This document shows positions 41,720-52,612 of a stretch of 64,000 nt of DNA, in pieces. The notes beneath the pieces are model-generated. The model saw only the letters and a list, made by a program, of their open reading frames with translations. It made no database searches and was not told where the DNA came from. The stretch spans positions 11,554,942-11,618,941 of the forward strand of contig JAYEPQ010000012.1 of NCBI GenBank assembly GCA_036321105.1, written 5' to 3'. Position numbers and translations under genes: made by a program. The stretch's first letter is position 1; every line of letters starts with the position of its first letter. The stretch is from Dracaena cambodiana (lineage: Eukaryota; Streptophyta; Magnoliopsida; Asparagales; Asparagaceae).

Positions 41720-43514
41720 ATGTCATCTTTACAGAAAAGAAGATCCAAGATGATAGCACTTCAAAAGCAGAGACTGCAGTAATATAGTTGAAAGATAATT
41801 CCTCTGAAGCAGTTGGAGAGAACCAGATTCCAGAACCTGTTGATTCTGGTGTGCAAGAGATCAGACGATCAAGCCGAGAAAGAAAAGCTCCAGTTTGGGA
41901 TTCTGACTATGATGTGGATAGCAATGTTGCATATTGCCTTCTAACTGAAGATGGAGAGCCATCAACTTTTCAAGAAGCAACGGTCAGTTCGGATGCATAT
42001 CAGTGGATGGCAGCAATGCAAGAGGAGATCGAAGCTCTTCATAAAAATGAGACTTGGGATCTTGTGCAACTACCATCAGGAAGAAAACCCATTGGCAACA
42101 AATGGGTATACAAAATCAAAAGGAACAGTGATGATCAACTGGAGCGTTATCGTGCAAGATTGGTGGTCAAAAGCTACACTCAGAAGGAAGGTATTGACTT
42201 TAATGATATCTTTTCTCCTGTGGTTAAACTTTCTACAGTTCGAGTAGTTCTGGCTATATGTGCTATCTCTGATTTACATCTAGAGCAATTAGATGTAAAG
42301 ACAGCATTTCTTCATGGTGATCTTGAAGAAGAAATTTATATGCTCCAACCAGAAGGTTTTGAAGAAAAAGAAAAGAAGAACTTTGTTTGCAGGTTGAACA
42401 AATCTCTATACGGATTAAAGCAGGCGCCAAGATATTGGTATAAGAGATTTGATTCTTTCATCATGAGCCTGGAATACAATAGACTCTATGCAGACCCTTG
42501 TGCATATTTTAAGAGGTTTGATGATAACGACTTTGTTATATTGCTATTGTATGTAGATGACATGTTAGTTGCAGGCCCTAACAAAGATCAGATTTAAGAA
42601 TTAAAGGCTCAGTTGGCTAGGGAGTTTGAGATAAAGGACTTGGGACCAGCAAATAAGATTCTAGGGATGCAAATTCACCGAGACAGAAGTAATAGGAAGA
42701 TTTTGCTTACTCAGAAAAACTATTTGAAGAAAATTCTTCGAAGGTTCAATATGCAGGATTGTAAGTCAATTTCTATCCCTCTTCCTGTTAATTTCAAGTT
42801 ATCCTCAAGTATGTGTCCTAACAATGAAGAAGAGAAGATGGAGATGTCTCGAGTACCGTATGCATCAGCAGTGGGTAGTTTAATGTTTGCTATGATCTGT
42901 ACAAGACCAGACATTGCACATGCAGTGGGAGTGGTTAGTCGATACATGGAAAATCCTGGTAAAGAGCATTGGAATACGGTAAAGAGGATTCTACGATATG
43001 TTAAAGGAACCTCAAATGTTGCATTATGTTATGTAGGATCAGATGTAATTGTTCGTGGATATGCTGACTCTGATTATGCAGGTGATCTTGACAAAAGTAA
43101 ATCCACTACGGGATATGTGTTCACTCTTGCAGGTGGGGCTGTAAGCTGGGTTTCAAATTGCAGTCTGTTGTTGCAACCTCAACTACAGAAGCAGAATATG
43201 TAGCAGCTACACAAGCCAATAAAGAGGCGATATGGTTGAAGTTGGTGATGGAGGAGTTCGGGCATAAACAAGAGAAGATTTCTTTGTTTTGTGACAGTCA
43301 GAGCGCTTTGTATCTTGCAAAGAATCCAGCTTTTCATTCAAGAACCAAGCATATCCGAGTTCAGTATCACTTCGTTCGTGAGAAAGTGGAAGAAGGAACG
43401 GTGGATGTACAGAAAATACACACTAAAGAGAACCTAGCGGATTTTTTGATAAAAGGAGTCAATACGGACAAGTTCATTTGGTGTCGATCCTCTTGTGGCC
43501 TAGCAGAGACGTAA
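41720..43514 (+). pseudogene. Copia reverse transcriptase and RNase H
   Basis: Continues the interrupted integrase frame (IFTEKKIQDD..). A TAG at 41785-41787 and TAA at about 42595 interrupt it; a one-base loss near 43155 shifts the frame into 43158-43514. RT (RVT_2) motifs: NKWVYKIKRN, KTAFLHGDLEEEIYM, SLYGLKQAPRYWY and the catalytic LLYVDDMLV. RNase H follows with YADSDYAGD, TTEAEYVA and KHIRVQYHFVRE. All catalytic motifs are still present despite the breaks, so decay is recent. Confidence 0.92.
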
Positions 43515-43582
43515 GCAATATGATAACAAGGCAGAAAAGATGGTGTGAAGATTAATTGCAATAAAATCTTCAAGTGGGAGAA

Positions 43583-43836
43583 TGCTAACTAAGTTTTAGT
43601 CCCACATTGATTGTGAGACTAAAAGGCTAAGGGAGGAGAGGCTATAAAAAGAGCCTCTCCCCCTCACTTATTTCTCGTCCCAATCTCCTCTCCCTTTGTA
43701 ACTTATTACTTCTGTTGAGTAATAAAATTCTTCTGTTTTGTCCGTAGTTTTTACTCAAGAAGGGATTTTCCACATAAATCTTTGTGTCTCCATTTCTCTG
43801 GTCATTTGCTATTTTTCCACTCGTTTTGCCATAACA
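43583..43836 (+). repeat. Copia 3' LTR
   Basis: 254 bp, TGCTAAC..ATAACA, preceded by the purine tract AAGTGGGAGA. USE-like AGTCCCACATTG at 43598-43609 and TATAAAA at 43643, again 33 bp apart. Confidence 0.92.
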
Positions 43837-43841
43837 TATAG

Positions 43842-45125
43842 TTAGGTCCATTTGGCAGGTTATAAAACTATATGTAGTTCAAACCTCTATCCTATTGAAA
43901 ATAACCTCAGTTTGCAGTGACATATTACTAACTGAAGGGGGGAAAAAAAAACAAAAACTGATGCATAAATTCTATATTCACCAAATTAAATAGTCTTAGA
44001 AGTAGAAATTCTAAAGTAACTGCAAGGGATTATGTTTCTCAAGTAGGTTTAGGGATGAGAGCAGGCTAATCTATCCTACTTGAAATGTTAAATTTAAAAA
44101 ATAAAAATTCTATTTTTAATGTAGAATTTTAAATAATACAGGCCCAGCAGGCCCAGTCACATGGCTAAGGTTCAAGGGCATATTTTCCAATACCATAAAA
44201 AAAAAATTATAAGTTTAATACCTCTAAACTATAAACACACTATAAGAAAAAAGACAGGAATAATGAGAGAAATAAGGTACTATCATACAGGCACCACTTA
44301 GCAATTTCTGCACAGTACTGTTCTGCAGCCTCACTATCCTCCAGAACAACCTCTAGCACATCACTGAGAGACTCGAGTCATAGACTATATTAACTACGTT
44401 TAGTCCCACTAAAATAACAGGATAGCCCTTCTAAGTACTCAGGGCTTTTGGCCCCTTGAAGTAGAAGCCGTCACTGCCCCTGAGCCGAAACTTAGTCGGC
44501 CTTTCCATCCTCTTCGATTAGGAGGCTGCATTGGAGATGAAGAAGTCTGACAAGTACTCCAGGAACTTACATACTTCTTTTCAGTTCTTCTATTACGCAC
44601 TTAGTGGGAAATGACAGTTTGACAAGTACTCCGGAACACGAAACGAGTTACTTACTCCTCCATATAGTTAGTAGTATAAGAGAACTCCCACTACTTTGGG
44701 AGGGGACCCATACCTCTCTTCAGGATTTGCTCTGAAATTTCAGTCCTCGCGAATGAATGAAGCAAGAATGTAAGGTTCTAACACTTCTCAATTTGATCCT
44801 GCAGTTGCTTCTTTTTTGCAATAATTGTATAAAGTCTGTTTGTAATATTTAGAGCCCACAGACATACTTGGTCAATTTGATTTTTATTTGATGAAAACAC
44901 TTAATGAAACTAAAAACTCCTTAAATTGGGTAAAAATAATAATAACTCGGAGTTGAGTGTTATTTGGCAAGTGAACTAATCCTCTGAGCTAGTTATATGA
45001 GTCCAGATTGATGTATTTGGTACCTGGTACGTGAGGATGTAGTCCTAAGCGACTGTTAGCAAAAAATAATAATAATAATAATAATAAATTGCTAAAAAAA
45101 AGATAGCACTTTGCCAGTATAACCA
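43842..45125. other. Gene-free stretch between copia and the Mutator-like element
   Basis: No gene recognised. An (AAT)n microsatellite lies at 45065-45087. About 43856-43898 repeats the left flank of the copia (25794-25838). Confidence 0.5.
45065..45087. repeat. (AAT)n microsatellite
   Basis: About eight AAT units. Confidence 0.95.
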
Positions 45126-45454
45126 CTTAGCTAGGGGAACTTCTAAAGGGGCACAACTTTTTTCCTAGTGAGCCCAGTAAAAACTTAATATAAATAACAA
45201 GTATGCCATCCAAAATAAATTCCCAACTTACCCTTCTTCCCTCTTCCGCTTCCTCCCGCTTCCTCCATCCGACTCGCGCGCGCTGTAGGTAAAATTTTTT
45301 TTTTTTTTTTTTAGCTAAATAAACCCATTTCAATCCTCAAACTCCTTATAACATTTTCTTAATTCTCCATTTGAAACGTGATCATTTTCTTTGTTTTGTG
45401 TATTTTCATTAGAAATCAAAACAAAAGTGATGGGTAAGATAATGGATTCGGAGT

Positions 45455-45722
45455 CGGAATGGGTTTCGTTCGGACTGACAGTCCGAACGAAATCCGACTG
45501 TTCGGACTGTCAGTCCGAACAGTCGGGTTTCGTTCGGACTGTCAGTCCGAACGAAATCCGTTTGTTCGGACTTACAGTCCGAACAAACGGATTTCGTTCG
45601 GACTGTCAGTCCGAACGAAACCCGACTGTTCGGACTGTCTCGGACTGACAGTCCGAACAGCCGGGTTTCGTTCGGACTGTCAGTCCGAACGAAACCCATG
45701 TCGTTCGGACTGCCATCCCGAA
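45455..45722. repeat. Palindrome cluster TTCGGACTGTCAGTCCGAA
   Basis: About eight tandem, partly overlapping copies of a near-perfect 15-19 bp palindrome (core CGGACTGwCAGTCCG), separated by 'cgaaatccg/cgggtttcg' spacers. They lie about 440-700 bp downstream of the PMD stop, within the element. Open frames on both strands are a by-product of the repeats. Confidence 0.93.
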
Positions 45723-46160
45723 CAGTAGCCATCAACTTGGCATTTCGTGTTGAGGTCGTCAATTCATTTATTTTGTTATAATGAAAGTATTTGTATATTA
45801 TTATTGGAATTTATGCAAGGAAGCAAGAAAACATACAATTAAATACCGATACACATCACTTGTTCCATTGATACACTGATACATCAATCACTGCAATACA
45901 ATGATACACATACACACATTGATTTAACCGATATAATGATATAATGGAACAAGGATACTCCGATACATTGATATTTCAACACAACTTTGATACAATGATA
46001 TAGTGTTTACATTAAACTGAGAAAAAACGAACAAGAGAGATCATTACGTAGGAAAAAACCATAAATTCAACATAACTGGATAAGTTTGCAAGAAATAATT
46101 TTACACCGGCCACTTCAAGTTACATACATTATCCATATCATTACATAACCCGTGCAATGA

Positions 46161-48250
46161 TCATTGTCTCCTTGTTTTTCTCGGGGGATTACGTCTGCTT
46201 CTGGTTCGAGTCATAATTGCCGTATCGGGTGCAATATGAGTGGATTCATCTGGTGTTGGTTCCTCCACCTGCTCTTGTGGTGGTTCTTCTGGCTGAGTGC
46301 AACCGGTTAGCACGGCTTTGATCTTCGCAAGTGCCGTAAATAACACTCCAGATCGCTTCTTGAATGCCTTATCCCCTTGCGCAAGTAATGGATCGATTAT
46401 TGCTTCTATGCGAGTATATCTCTGTTATATTAGTGGACGCAAAAACAATAAGCAGCAGGAAAACTGGTTAACCGTATTGAACATTAAAGTATGAAGATAT
46501 ATGGTTAATACCTCATCATCGACATTTGCCCGGCTTGCTGGAGCTCCTTCCTCTGCTGGGGGTTCATCTGGTGCTACTCCAAGGAAGCGCTGTGAAACTT
46601 TAGAGAACCAAGAAATATAATCTGACGTGCAATCAGATGGGTAGTCAGCAATAGACCCACGGTGCTTCAGAAACAATACGTGATCATACCAATTTATCCA
46701 CATCTCCTCAATGTGCGTGTACTTTACCACATAGCTATTGGCTGTTATACCCCGTGCTTCACGTAACGCTGAGAATGGTGAAGGTGGAACATATTGTTGA
46801 CGACCAAACTGCCTTAGTACACGCACTGGATGATACGGCTCAATCACGCTGAAAAACTTCAACGTACCCATAAAAAATGTAATTTCTTTGAACGGATATT
46901 TCTCTCTATAATTCCGATATGGATCCCAATCAACCTGCATGTACGTTGGATACAAAGAAATACAGTAGTTACTGTGACAAAACTTACAAACTAAATAGGT
47001 ATATGGAAAAGGGAGAAATATTACCTGGTTGCCCATGAGTTTATCTAGACTTGACCGAATAGACTGCACATGTGATTGGGAGATATTGTGATCCCGTCTG
47101 CTCTTCCAGCGACAAGCAAGTGGATCACCGGTGGTAAAAGATAGGTTCGAGACCGGCATAAAACTTGGGAAATGAGCAAATATCCAAGCCTGTAGTAGTG
47201 TCAAATACCCCGCAATCTGAGCAACGTTAGCTCGGGAAGCAAGCCCAAGCTGCCTATATAACCATGCAAGAGCACCAGCACCCCATGCGAACGTATGAAT
47301 ATCTTCGAGATCATGCAGCAATGGTAAGTAATCAATGGAAACTCTCGTACAACTCTTGTCCGCGAAGAGCGTGCAACCAAGAAGATAAAGTAAATAAGCC
47401 CTTGCAGCACACCGAATCCTATGTTCGGTGTCAGTATCAACAACCCCGCAGAATCTTTCTCGTAACCAATCTAGTCGAACCGATGCACCGCCTTTGGTAT
47501 TGAGCTCATTCCACGCTTCATCATAACTGACGCCCAAGGAATGAGTAATTGTATCAGCAGCTTTACGTGAAACTGCTGATACTTGTTGGCAGACGGATTT
47601 TCCAACAACAGGTAAGTCAAGCAAACAGGAAATATCATCCAACGTGACCGTCATCTCACCAAATGGCATATGAAATGTGTTTGTTTCAGGATGCCATCTC
47701 TCAACAAATGCACTAACCTCAACAGTGCTAATGTACTGGTAGGAGCATTTTACCAATGGATACAATGAAGACCCACGCACTAAATCCATGAAACGGGTGT
47801 TTGGCTCAGGTGTTAACAATGACCATGCACTTATTTTTCTCCAGTGACTAATACATCGAAGTGGATCTCGTTCCTGTATATATACTATAGTCTTAATATA
47901 TGCACAAACACAGTTGAGTAGTTTAAGGTTTAAAACGGAAATATTACCTCATCTTTTAAAACGAAGAAAGCAACATGCGTCTTGAAACTCTTCAGTACTG
48001 ATAAATCAACTGGACCCCGGTAATTTGACCCATGAAGATCATCTTCAGAACCTTCTGCATCAGTATTCTCTTCTTCTAGTCTTTCACTATCATATCTCAT
48101 CAAATTTGGAGTTTCTATATTTATTTCAGTATCTACGGCCACTTCGATTGCTCTCTCTCGTATCGGCCGTTGGATTTCTGGTCGAGATACTGCTTTCTTT
48201 CTCCTTAACGAGGCCGTCGGTCGAATGCGAGAAGATTCGGCCGGATCCAT
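46161..48250 (-). CDS. Plant mobile domain protein, MAIN/MAIL type, 611 aa
   Basis: Coding exons 48250-47948, 47873-47025, 46934-46512 and 46421-46161; introns of 74, 90 and 90 nt are all GT..AG and phase 0, giving 611 codons without a stop. The N terminus is basic then acidic; the PMD begins in exon 1 (GPVDLSVLKSFKTHVA) and runs through exon 3 with WHPETNTFHMPFGEMTVTL, DLPVVGKSV, CRWKSRRDHN and EPYHPVRVLRQFGRQQY; the C-terminal exon is short and ends in a basic TRTRSRRNPPRKTRRQ tail, a possible nuclear signal. Host MAIN/MAIL1 relatives act in genome stability and TE silencing; related PMD proteins are also encoded by TEs. It lies inside the Mutator-like element, so a TE-carried copy is likely. 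Function is inferred only from the family. Confidence 0.85.
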
Positions 48251-48658
48251 CTATGTAACACAAAGATATTTCATTTATATAAACTTTTTATCAAACCAAT
48301 AAATTAATTATGAGCAAATAAGTAGTAATAAAGTATAAATTGCTACAAATATAATATTTTATCTATTAATTTTCAACTTCTAAATTAATTAATAAATTGT
48401 AATATAACACCTACAATTAGAAAATAACTATTTGTTTCGCAAATTTTACAACTACGATTACAATATTATATTTTTTCATAACTTTAATCTAAAATATTAA
48501 ATAAACAAAATTAACAAAAAAAATGTACTCGTTTAGAATTTCCCGAATGAAAATTATTATCAAACCATACAAGAAGTTTTCAGTTTTCAATACAGTTACA
48601 GAGCATATAAGAATAAACAAAATAAAATTAAATTAAATTTAAATTAAAGGAGACTTAC
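48251..48658 (-). other. Possible 5' UTR intron of the PMD gene
   Basis: A strong donor CTACT|GTAAGT at 48658 and an acceptor TTACATAG|ATGG immediately before the ATG (48250) bracket 408 nt of AT-rich sequence; the presumed leader exon would lie in the GC-rich block above it. Inference from splice signals only. Confidence 0.45.
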
Positions 48659-48699
48659 AGTAGAGCTCAAAAATTCAAAACCGAGATGAAATCAGGTGT

Positions 48700-49135
48700 T
48701 GGGGTGTGGCAGCGGACACTGGAGACAGAGAGTGGGGGTGTGGCAGCAGCGGGTGGAGGCGGCGCGCGTTGGGGCGGGCGGAGGGTGGGGGGCCCGGGCG
48801 GAGGCGGGTGGGGGGGGGAGCCAGCTGGGGGCGGAGGGGGTACGGTCGGAGAATGTGGGGGCGGGCAGGGAGCTTGGGTCGGGCGGAGCCGGGTGGGGGC
48901 GGAGCCAGCTGGGGGCGGAGGGGGTACGGTCGGAGAATTTGGGGGCGGGCGGAGGCGGGTGAGAGCGGAGGGGGTCGGGGCGGAGGCGGGTGAGGGCGGA
49001 GGGGGTTGGGGCGGAGGGGATAGGAGCGGAGGAATGTGGAGGCGGCCGGAGCTGGGTGGGGTCGAGCGGTCCCGTCGGAGGGGGTGGCGGCGGGGGGAGT
49101 GGGAGAGGGTTGGAAGGAGAAGAGGGCTGAGTTGA
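48700..49135. repeat. G-rich block (GGGGGCGGAGG-type repeats)
   Basis: Extremely G-rich on the plus strand with repeated 'gggggcggaggg' and 'ggtacggtcggagaat' units (the latter twice, about 48838 and 48924), purines separated by few C/T. C-rich on the gene's sense strand, upstream of the PMD gene. Potential G-quadruplex region; long ORFs through it are artefacts. Confidence 0.9.
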
Positions 49136-49477
49136 GAGAGAGGAGAGGAAGTTAGGATTTAGGATAGGAGGAAAGGGTATTTTGGGAAATAAATTGGGCT
49201 CACTAAGAAATTTTTTCTCATTCTAAATTTTAACTGGGCTCACTAGGAAATCTGGGCTCACTAGGAAAAAAGTTGTGCCCCTTTAGAAGTTCCCCTTAGC
49301 TAGCTAGGCATGTTAATGGGCTGGATCAGGCTAGGCCCTGGCAAGGTTTCGGCCCCAAATTTTTTGAGGCCTTTTAACACAAGCCCCAACAACTACTCTT
49401 GCAGGCGAAGAAGCAGCCATCGAACTTTTAAGCCCGTCCCAATATTTTCCGTGGAAAAATCGATAGGCATGTATCAT

Positions 49478-49583
49478 GGGAACTTCTAAATGAGCACACC
49501 ACTTGACTATGTGAGCACCACTAAGTCACTTCACTTCAAGTGGTGCTCGCAAAGTCAAATGGTGTCCTCAATTAGTTAATTGA
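49478..49583. mobile_element. Short Mutator-type MITE, degenerate
   Basis: Left arm GGGAACTTCTAAATGAGCAC, similar to the large element's TIR, with an inverted right arm (AGTGGTGCTC.., GGTGTCCTCA) that is eroded at its end. About 105 bp. No clear TSD. Confidence 0.55.
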
Positions 49584-50801
49584 TAAGAAGAAAGATGGTA
49601 TTTTATGTTTTATTTCATGCTTAGCAAAGTATAAATTGTTAGTCAACTGGATGATAAAGGAGATATTTTGAAAGTTATATACTATTTTAAATTAGGACTA
49701 ATAAAAAAAATCAATTTAGAAAAAAGAAAATTAATTTAATAGATAACTTTTCATGACAAAACTTGATGTACATAACTAAATATATTACAATCAATTTAGT
49801 GTCTGAGCATTGAGTACTCAAGTTAGATAGATTCTTCATTAATTTAATTGACAAAAAATTAGTTAAGCAATTGAATTTAGAGGTAATATATTAGATTTTC
49901 CAGGTAGAGCTTAGAGTGAGCCTCCAACGAAAGCCTGATCTAAATTCATTTTTTTCTATCTATGTAATTTGTAATTCTAGAATGGAGAACTTTAACTTAG
50001 AAGTAAATTATTTCTGTCAATTGATTCTTTTTCTCACTGTCGTATTTGAAAAAATTGGCTATTCGGGTTGCAGGCGACCTTCATCGGAGGGCTCCGACAC
50101 CTTGCCCATGTGTAAAAGCCCCATTATTTGTTCTGATCCAAAAATAAAACGGGTTTTAAAATTCGATCCTACCCTGTTTGGGCCAGAGTAACCTAAGGGG
50201 CACTTGACAATTCTACCCATTATCATTCATAAGAATATCTAATTCAATATAATTTCTTCCTTTCAAAGCTTGAATCTTCTCTTCGCGAGTGTCCATGTGA
50301 ATTTTCAAATTAAAGTTATAAGGGTGAACTGATCAGTGAATGTAATTGTATAATGACTAAAAATTACACCTTATAAATATAAGGCAAGTGGGTCTAACTA
50401 ATAATTAATGAAAATGAATCCTCAGCATACGAAATTTAAGATGGTTTATTAATATATGAACGACTATGAAGTTATATAATTTTTTATTTTTAAATTTTTT
50501 ATTTTTTGAAAACTATGGCCAATTAGCTGACGAGGATTCATCGTCTGATCCAATACAATCAGCAACTGAAAACAAACTACAAGTATGAAATTCAAAAGCC
50601 TCTCTCTCTCCAAAGACACAATGTAAAGAACACTCCTTTTGAATGCTCCCTTTGATGTGCCTCATCTTGATGATGAGAATGGACATAGTGAGAATGGACA
50701 TGTTCAAATACCAATCTTTAAATCATAATATTCAAAATTTTGAATTTAAAAATTAAAAAAAAAAAATTCAAAACGTTGAATAAGATGAGGCCATGTATTA
50801 G
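49584..50801. other. Gene-free AT-rich stretch
   Basis: No gene or RNA seen; ORFs of 60-90 codons here have no recognisable domains. Confidence 0.5.
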
Positions 50802-50923
50802 GGGAAATTCTAAATGCCCACCACATTTTACTTTGCGAGCACCATATCCTATAGTAAAGTGATTTACAACATAGGGGAAAATGGTGCTCACTAAGTCAAA
50901 TGTGGTGCGCATTTGTAATTTCC
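50802..50923. mobile_element. Short Mutator-type MITE
   Basis: About 122 bp, starting GGGAAATTCTAAATGCCCAC, with the inverse at the right end (GTGCGCATTTGTAATTTCCC). Flanks ATGTATTAG (50793-50801) and ATATATTAG (50924-50932) form a 9-bp duplication with one mismatch. Confidence 0.8.
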
Positions 50924-51245
50924 CATATATTAGCGCTTGGACCTACGATATTCTCATCTCCTAATGCAGTAGCAATCGAAGAATCCTCGAGGTTACACAA
51001 GATAAGCCTATGAAGCGATTCAAAATCCAGCGTAGAGAATGAATGGGTGGAGCTAGCTCGGAGCCAGGGAATCCTGTACGCAAACGAAGGTCCTGGTGTT
51101 ATTCTGTTGATGCTGTTTGTAAAAAACCAATCTTTTTTTGTTTTAGAAGATGAAGTGCTGTTGGTGTAAGTTTGCAGTTATCTAAACTGCCAGAAAGATT
51201 CATTTTCCTTTAGATAACAACACTACGTGGAAGCACATGCATCAA

Positions 51246-51317
51246 GTCGTTGTAGTATAGTGGTGAGTATTCCCGCCTGTCACGCGGGTGACCCGGGTTC
51301 GATCCCCGGCAACGGCG
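51246..51317 (+). tRNA. tRNA-Asp (GUC)
   Basis: Complete 72-nt cloverleaf without intron: acceptor GTCGTTG/CAACGGC with discriminator G, D-arm, anticodon stem CCCGC/GCGGG with CTGTCAC loop (anticodon GTC at 51279-51281), T-arm CCGGG..TTCGATC..CCCGG. Internal A box (51253-51263) and B box GGTTCGATCCC (51296-51306) are intact. CCA is not encoded, as expected for a nuclear tRNA gene. A T5 terminator lies 5 bases downstream. Confidence 0.97.
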
Positions 51318-51321
51318 TTAA

Positions 51322-51326
51322 TTTTT
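51322..51326 (+). terminator. Pol III terminator of tRNA-Asp
   Basis: TTTTT five bases after the tRNA end. The flanking MITE used this T-rich site as target, so part of the run is also repeated at 51863-51871. Confidence 0.8.
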
Positions 51327-51332
51327 ACTTTT

Positions 51333-51862
51333 GGGTTATTTACTGGTTTGTCCCTCAAATCTTTATATATTATGATTTTACCCCCCAAATCTTCATATTT
51401 AGAATTTTGCCCCCCAAATCTCATAAGTTACAACAATTTTGTCCCCCTCTCTAACACAGTTAAATATTTGACCATTTTACCCATCTTTTCCTCTTTTATT
51501 TTCCTCCTCTCTTCTTCTTCTCTCTTCCTCCTCTCTTCTCCTTTCTTCATTATTTCTCTTCTCTTCTTTCTCCTCTCTTCTCCTCTCTTCCCTAACACAG
51601 TTAAATACTGAAAGAAGAGAGGAGAAAGAAGATAGGAGAAATAATGAAGAAAAGGAGAAGAGAGGAGGAAGAGAGAAGAAGAAGAGAGGAGGATAATAGA
51701 AGAAGAAAAGAGGGGTAAAATGGTCAAATATTTAACTGTGTAAGAGAGAGGGGCAAAATTGTTGTAACTTATGAGATTTGCATGGCAAAATTCTAAATAT
51801 AAAGATTTGAGGGGCAAAATCATAATATATAAAGATTTGAGGGACAAACCAGTAAATACCCC
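51333..51862. mobile_element. Mutator-type foldback MITE next to tRNA-Asp
   Basis: 530 bp with long inverted arms (left GGGTTATTTACTGGTTTGTC, right ending GACAAACCAGTAAATACCCC) and a CT-rich/GA-rich centre, nearly a full foldback. Exact 9-bp duplication TTTACTTTT (51324-51332 and 51863-51871). No coding capacity. Long ORFs within are arm artefacts. Confidence 0.9.
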
Positions 51863-52083
51863 TTTACTTTTTAACATTTTCATAGGCTACCCTGCCTTTT
51901 GCCCACAACTTTAGCTGCACGGGCTACCCTGCTTTTTGCCCACAACTTTAGCTGTTCCGTATTAACTTGTGTTGCGTGTTTGTTTTTTTTCTTTTCTAAA
52001 GTTGGGCGTGGTATTCACTTTTTTCCCCCAAAAAAAATTTAAAAAAGGCTATGGAGGAAACGCTAATTTTTTATTTAAAAATA

Positions 52084-52603
52084 GGGGTATTTACTGATTT
52101 GTCGCTCAAATCTTTATATATTATGATTTAGTCCCCAAATCTTCATATTTAGCATTTAGTCTTCCAAATCTCCTAAGTTACTACAATTTAGTCCCCTTCC
52201 CTAACTTTCTTTAATTTTTGACATGATATTACTATTTTACCCCTCCTTATTCATTCTTTCTCTTTCTCCTCTCTTCTCCTCCTCTCTTCCTCATTTTCTT
52301 CATTATTCCTCCTCTCTTTTCCTTCTCTCTTCCTGCTCTCTTTTCCCAATAAAGAAAAGAGGAGGAAGAGAGAAGGAAGAGAAAGGAGGAATAATGAAGA
52401 AAATGAGGAAGAGAGGAGGAGAAGATAAAGAATGGATAAGGAGGGGTAAAATGGTAATATCAGGTCAAAAATTAAAGAAAGTTAAGGACAGGGACTAAAT
52501 TGTAGTAACTTAGGAGATTTGGACGACTAAATCCTAAATATGAAGATTTGGGGGACTAAATCATAATATATAAAGATATGAGGGACTATCCAGTAAATAC
52601 CCC
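52084..52603. mobile_element. Second member of the same foldback MITE family
   Basis: 520 bp, GGGGTATTTACTGATTTGTC.. to ..CAGTAAATACCCC, CT/GA-rich centre. Exact 9-bp duplication TTAAAAATA (52075-52083 and 52604-52612). Only about 220 bp from the first member, inserted independently (different TSD). Confidence 0.9.
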
Positions 52604-52612
52604 TTAAAAATA

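Larger units (their letters stand above)
25895..43836 (+). mobile_element. Ty1/copia element, split by a nested gypsy element
   Basis: LTRs at 25895-26149 and 43583-43836 (about 4% different by eye) with TSD TATAG (25890-25894 and 43837-43841). Internal order is gag, protease, integrase, then RT and RNase H: the copia order. The gypsy element at 28734-41719 interrupts integrase; removing it and one ATGTC restores the copia frame (..VVISRDV/IFTEKK..). Without the nested element the copia is about 4.95 kb. Three in-frame stops and one frameshift inactivate it. Confidence 0.95.
45135..49294 (-). mobile_element. Non-autonomous Mutator-like element carrying a PMD gene
   Basis: Terminal inverted repeats 45135-45177 and 49252-49294 are identical over 43 bp (starting GGGAACTTCTAAAGGGGCAC). 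The 9-bp direct repeat CTTAGCTAG flanks it exactly (45126-45134 and 49295-49303); a 9-bp duplication is the Mutator hallmark. The interior (4,160 bp in total) holds a spliced PMD gene, a palindrome cluster and a GC-rich region, and no transposase. The perfect TIRs and TSD imply recent insertion. Confidence 0.93.

Noticed and set aside
44400..44800. Possible organelle-derived fragment
   Set aside because: The composition looked different, but I could not tie it to any organelle gene by reading.
45391..45762. ORFs with repeated VRTDSPNE or SDCQSERN
   Set aside because: Products of the palindromic repeat cluster read in several frames.
48686..49135. Gly-rich proteins in three plus-strand frames
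   Set aside because: Compositional artefact of the G-rich block.
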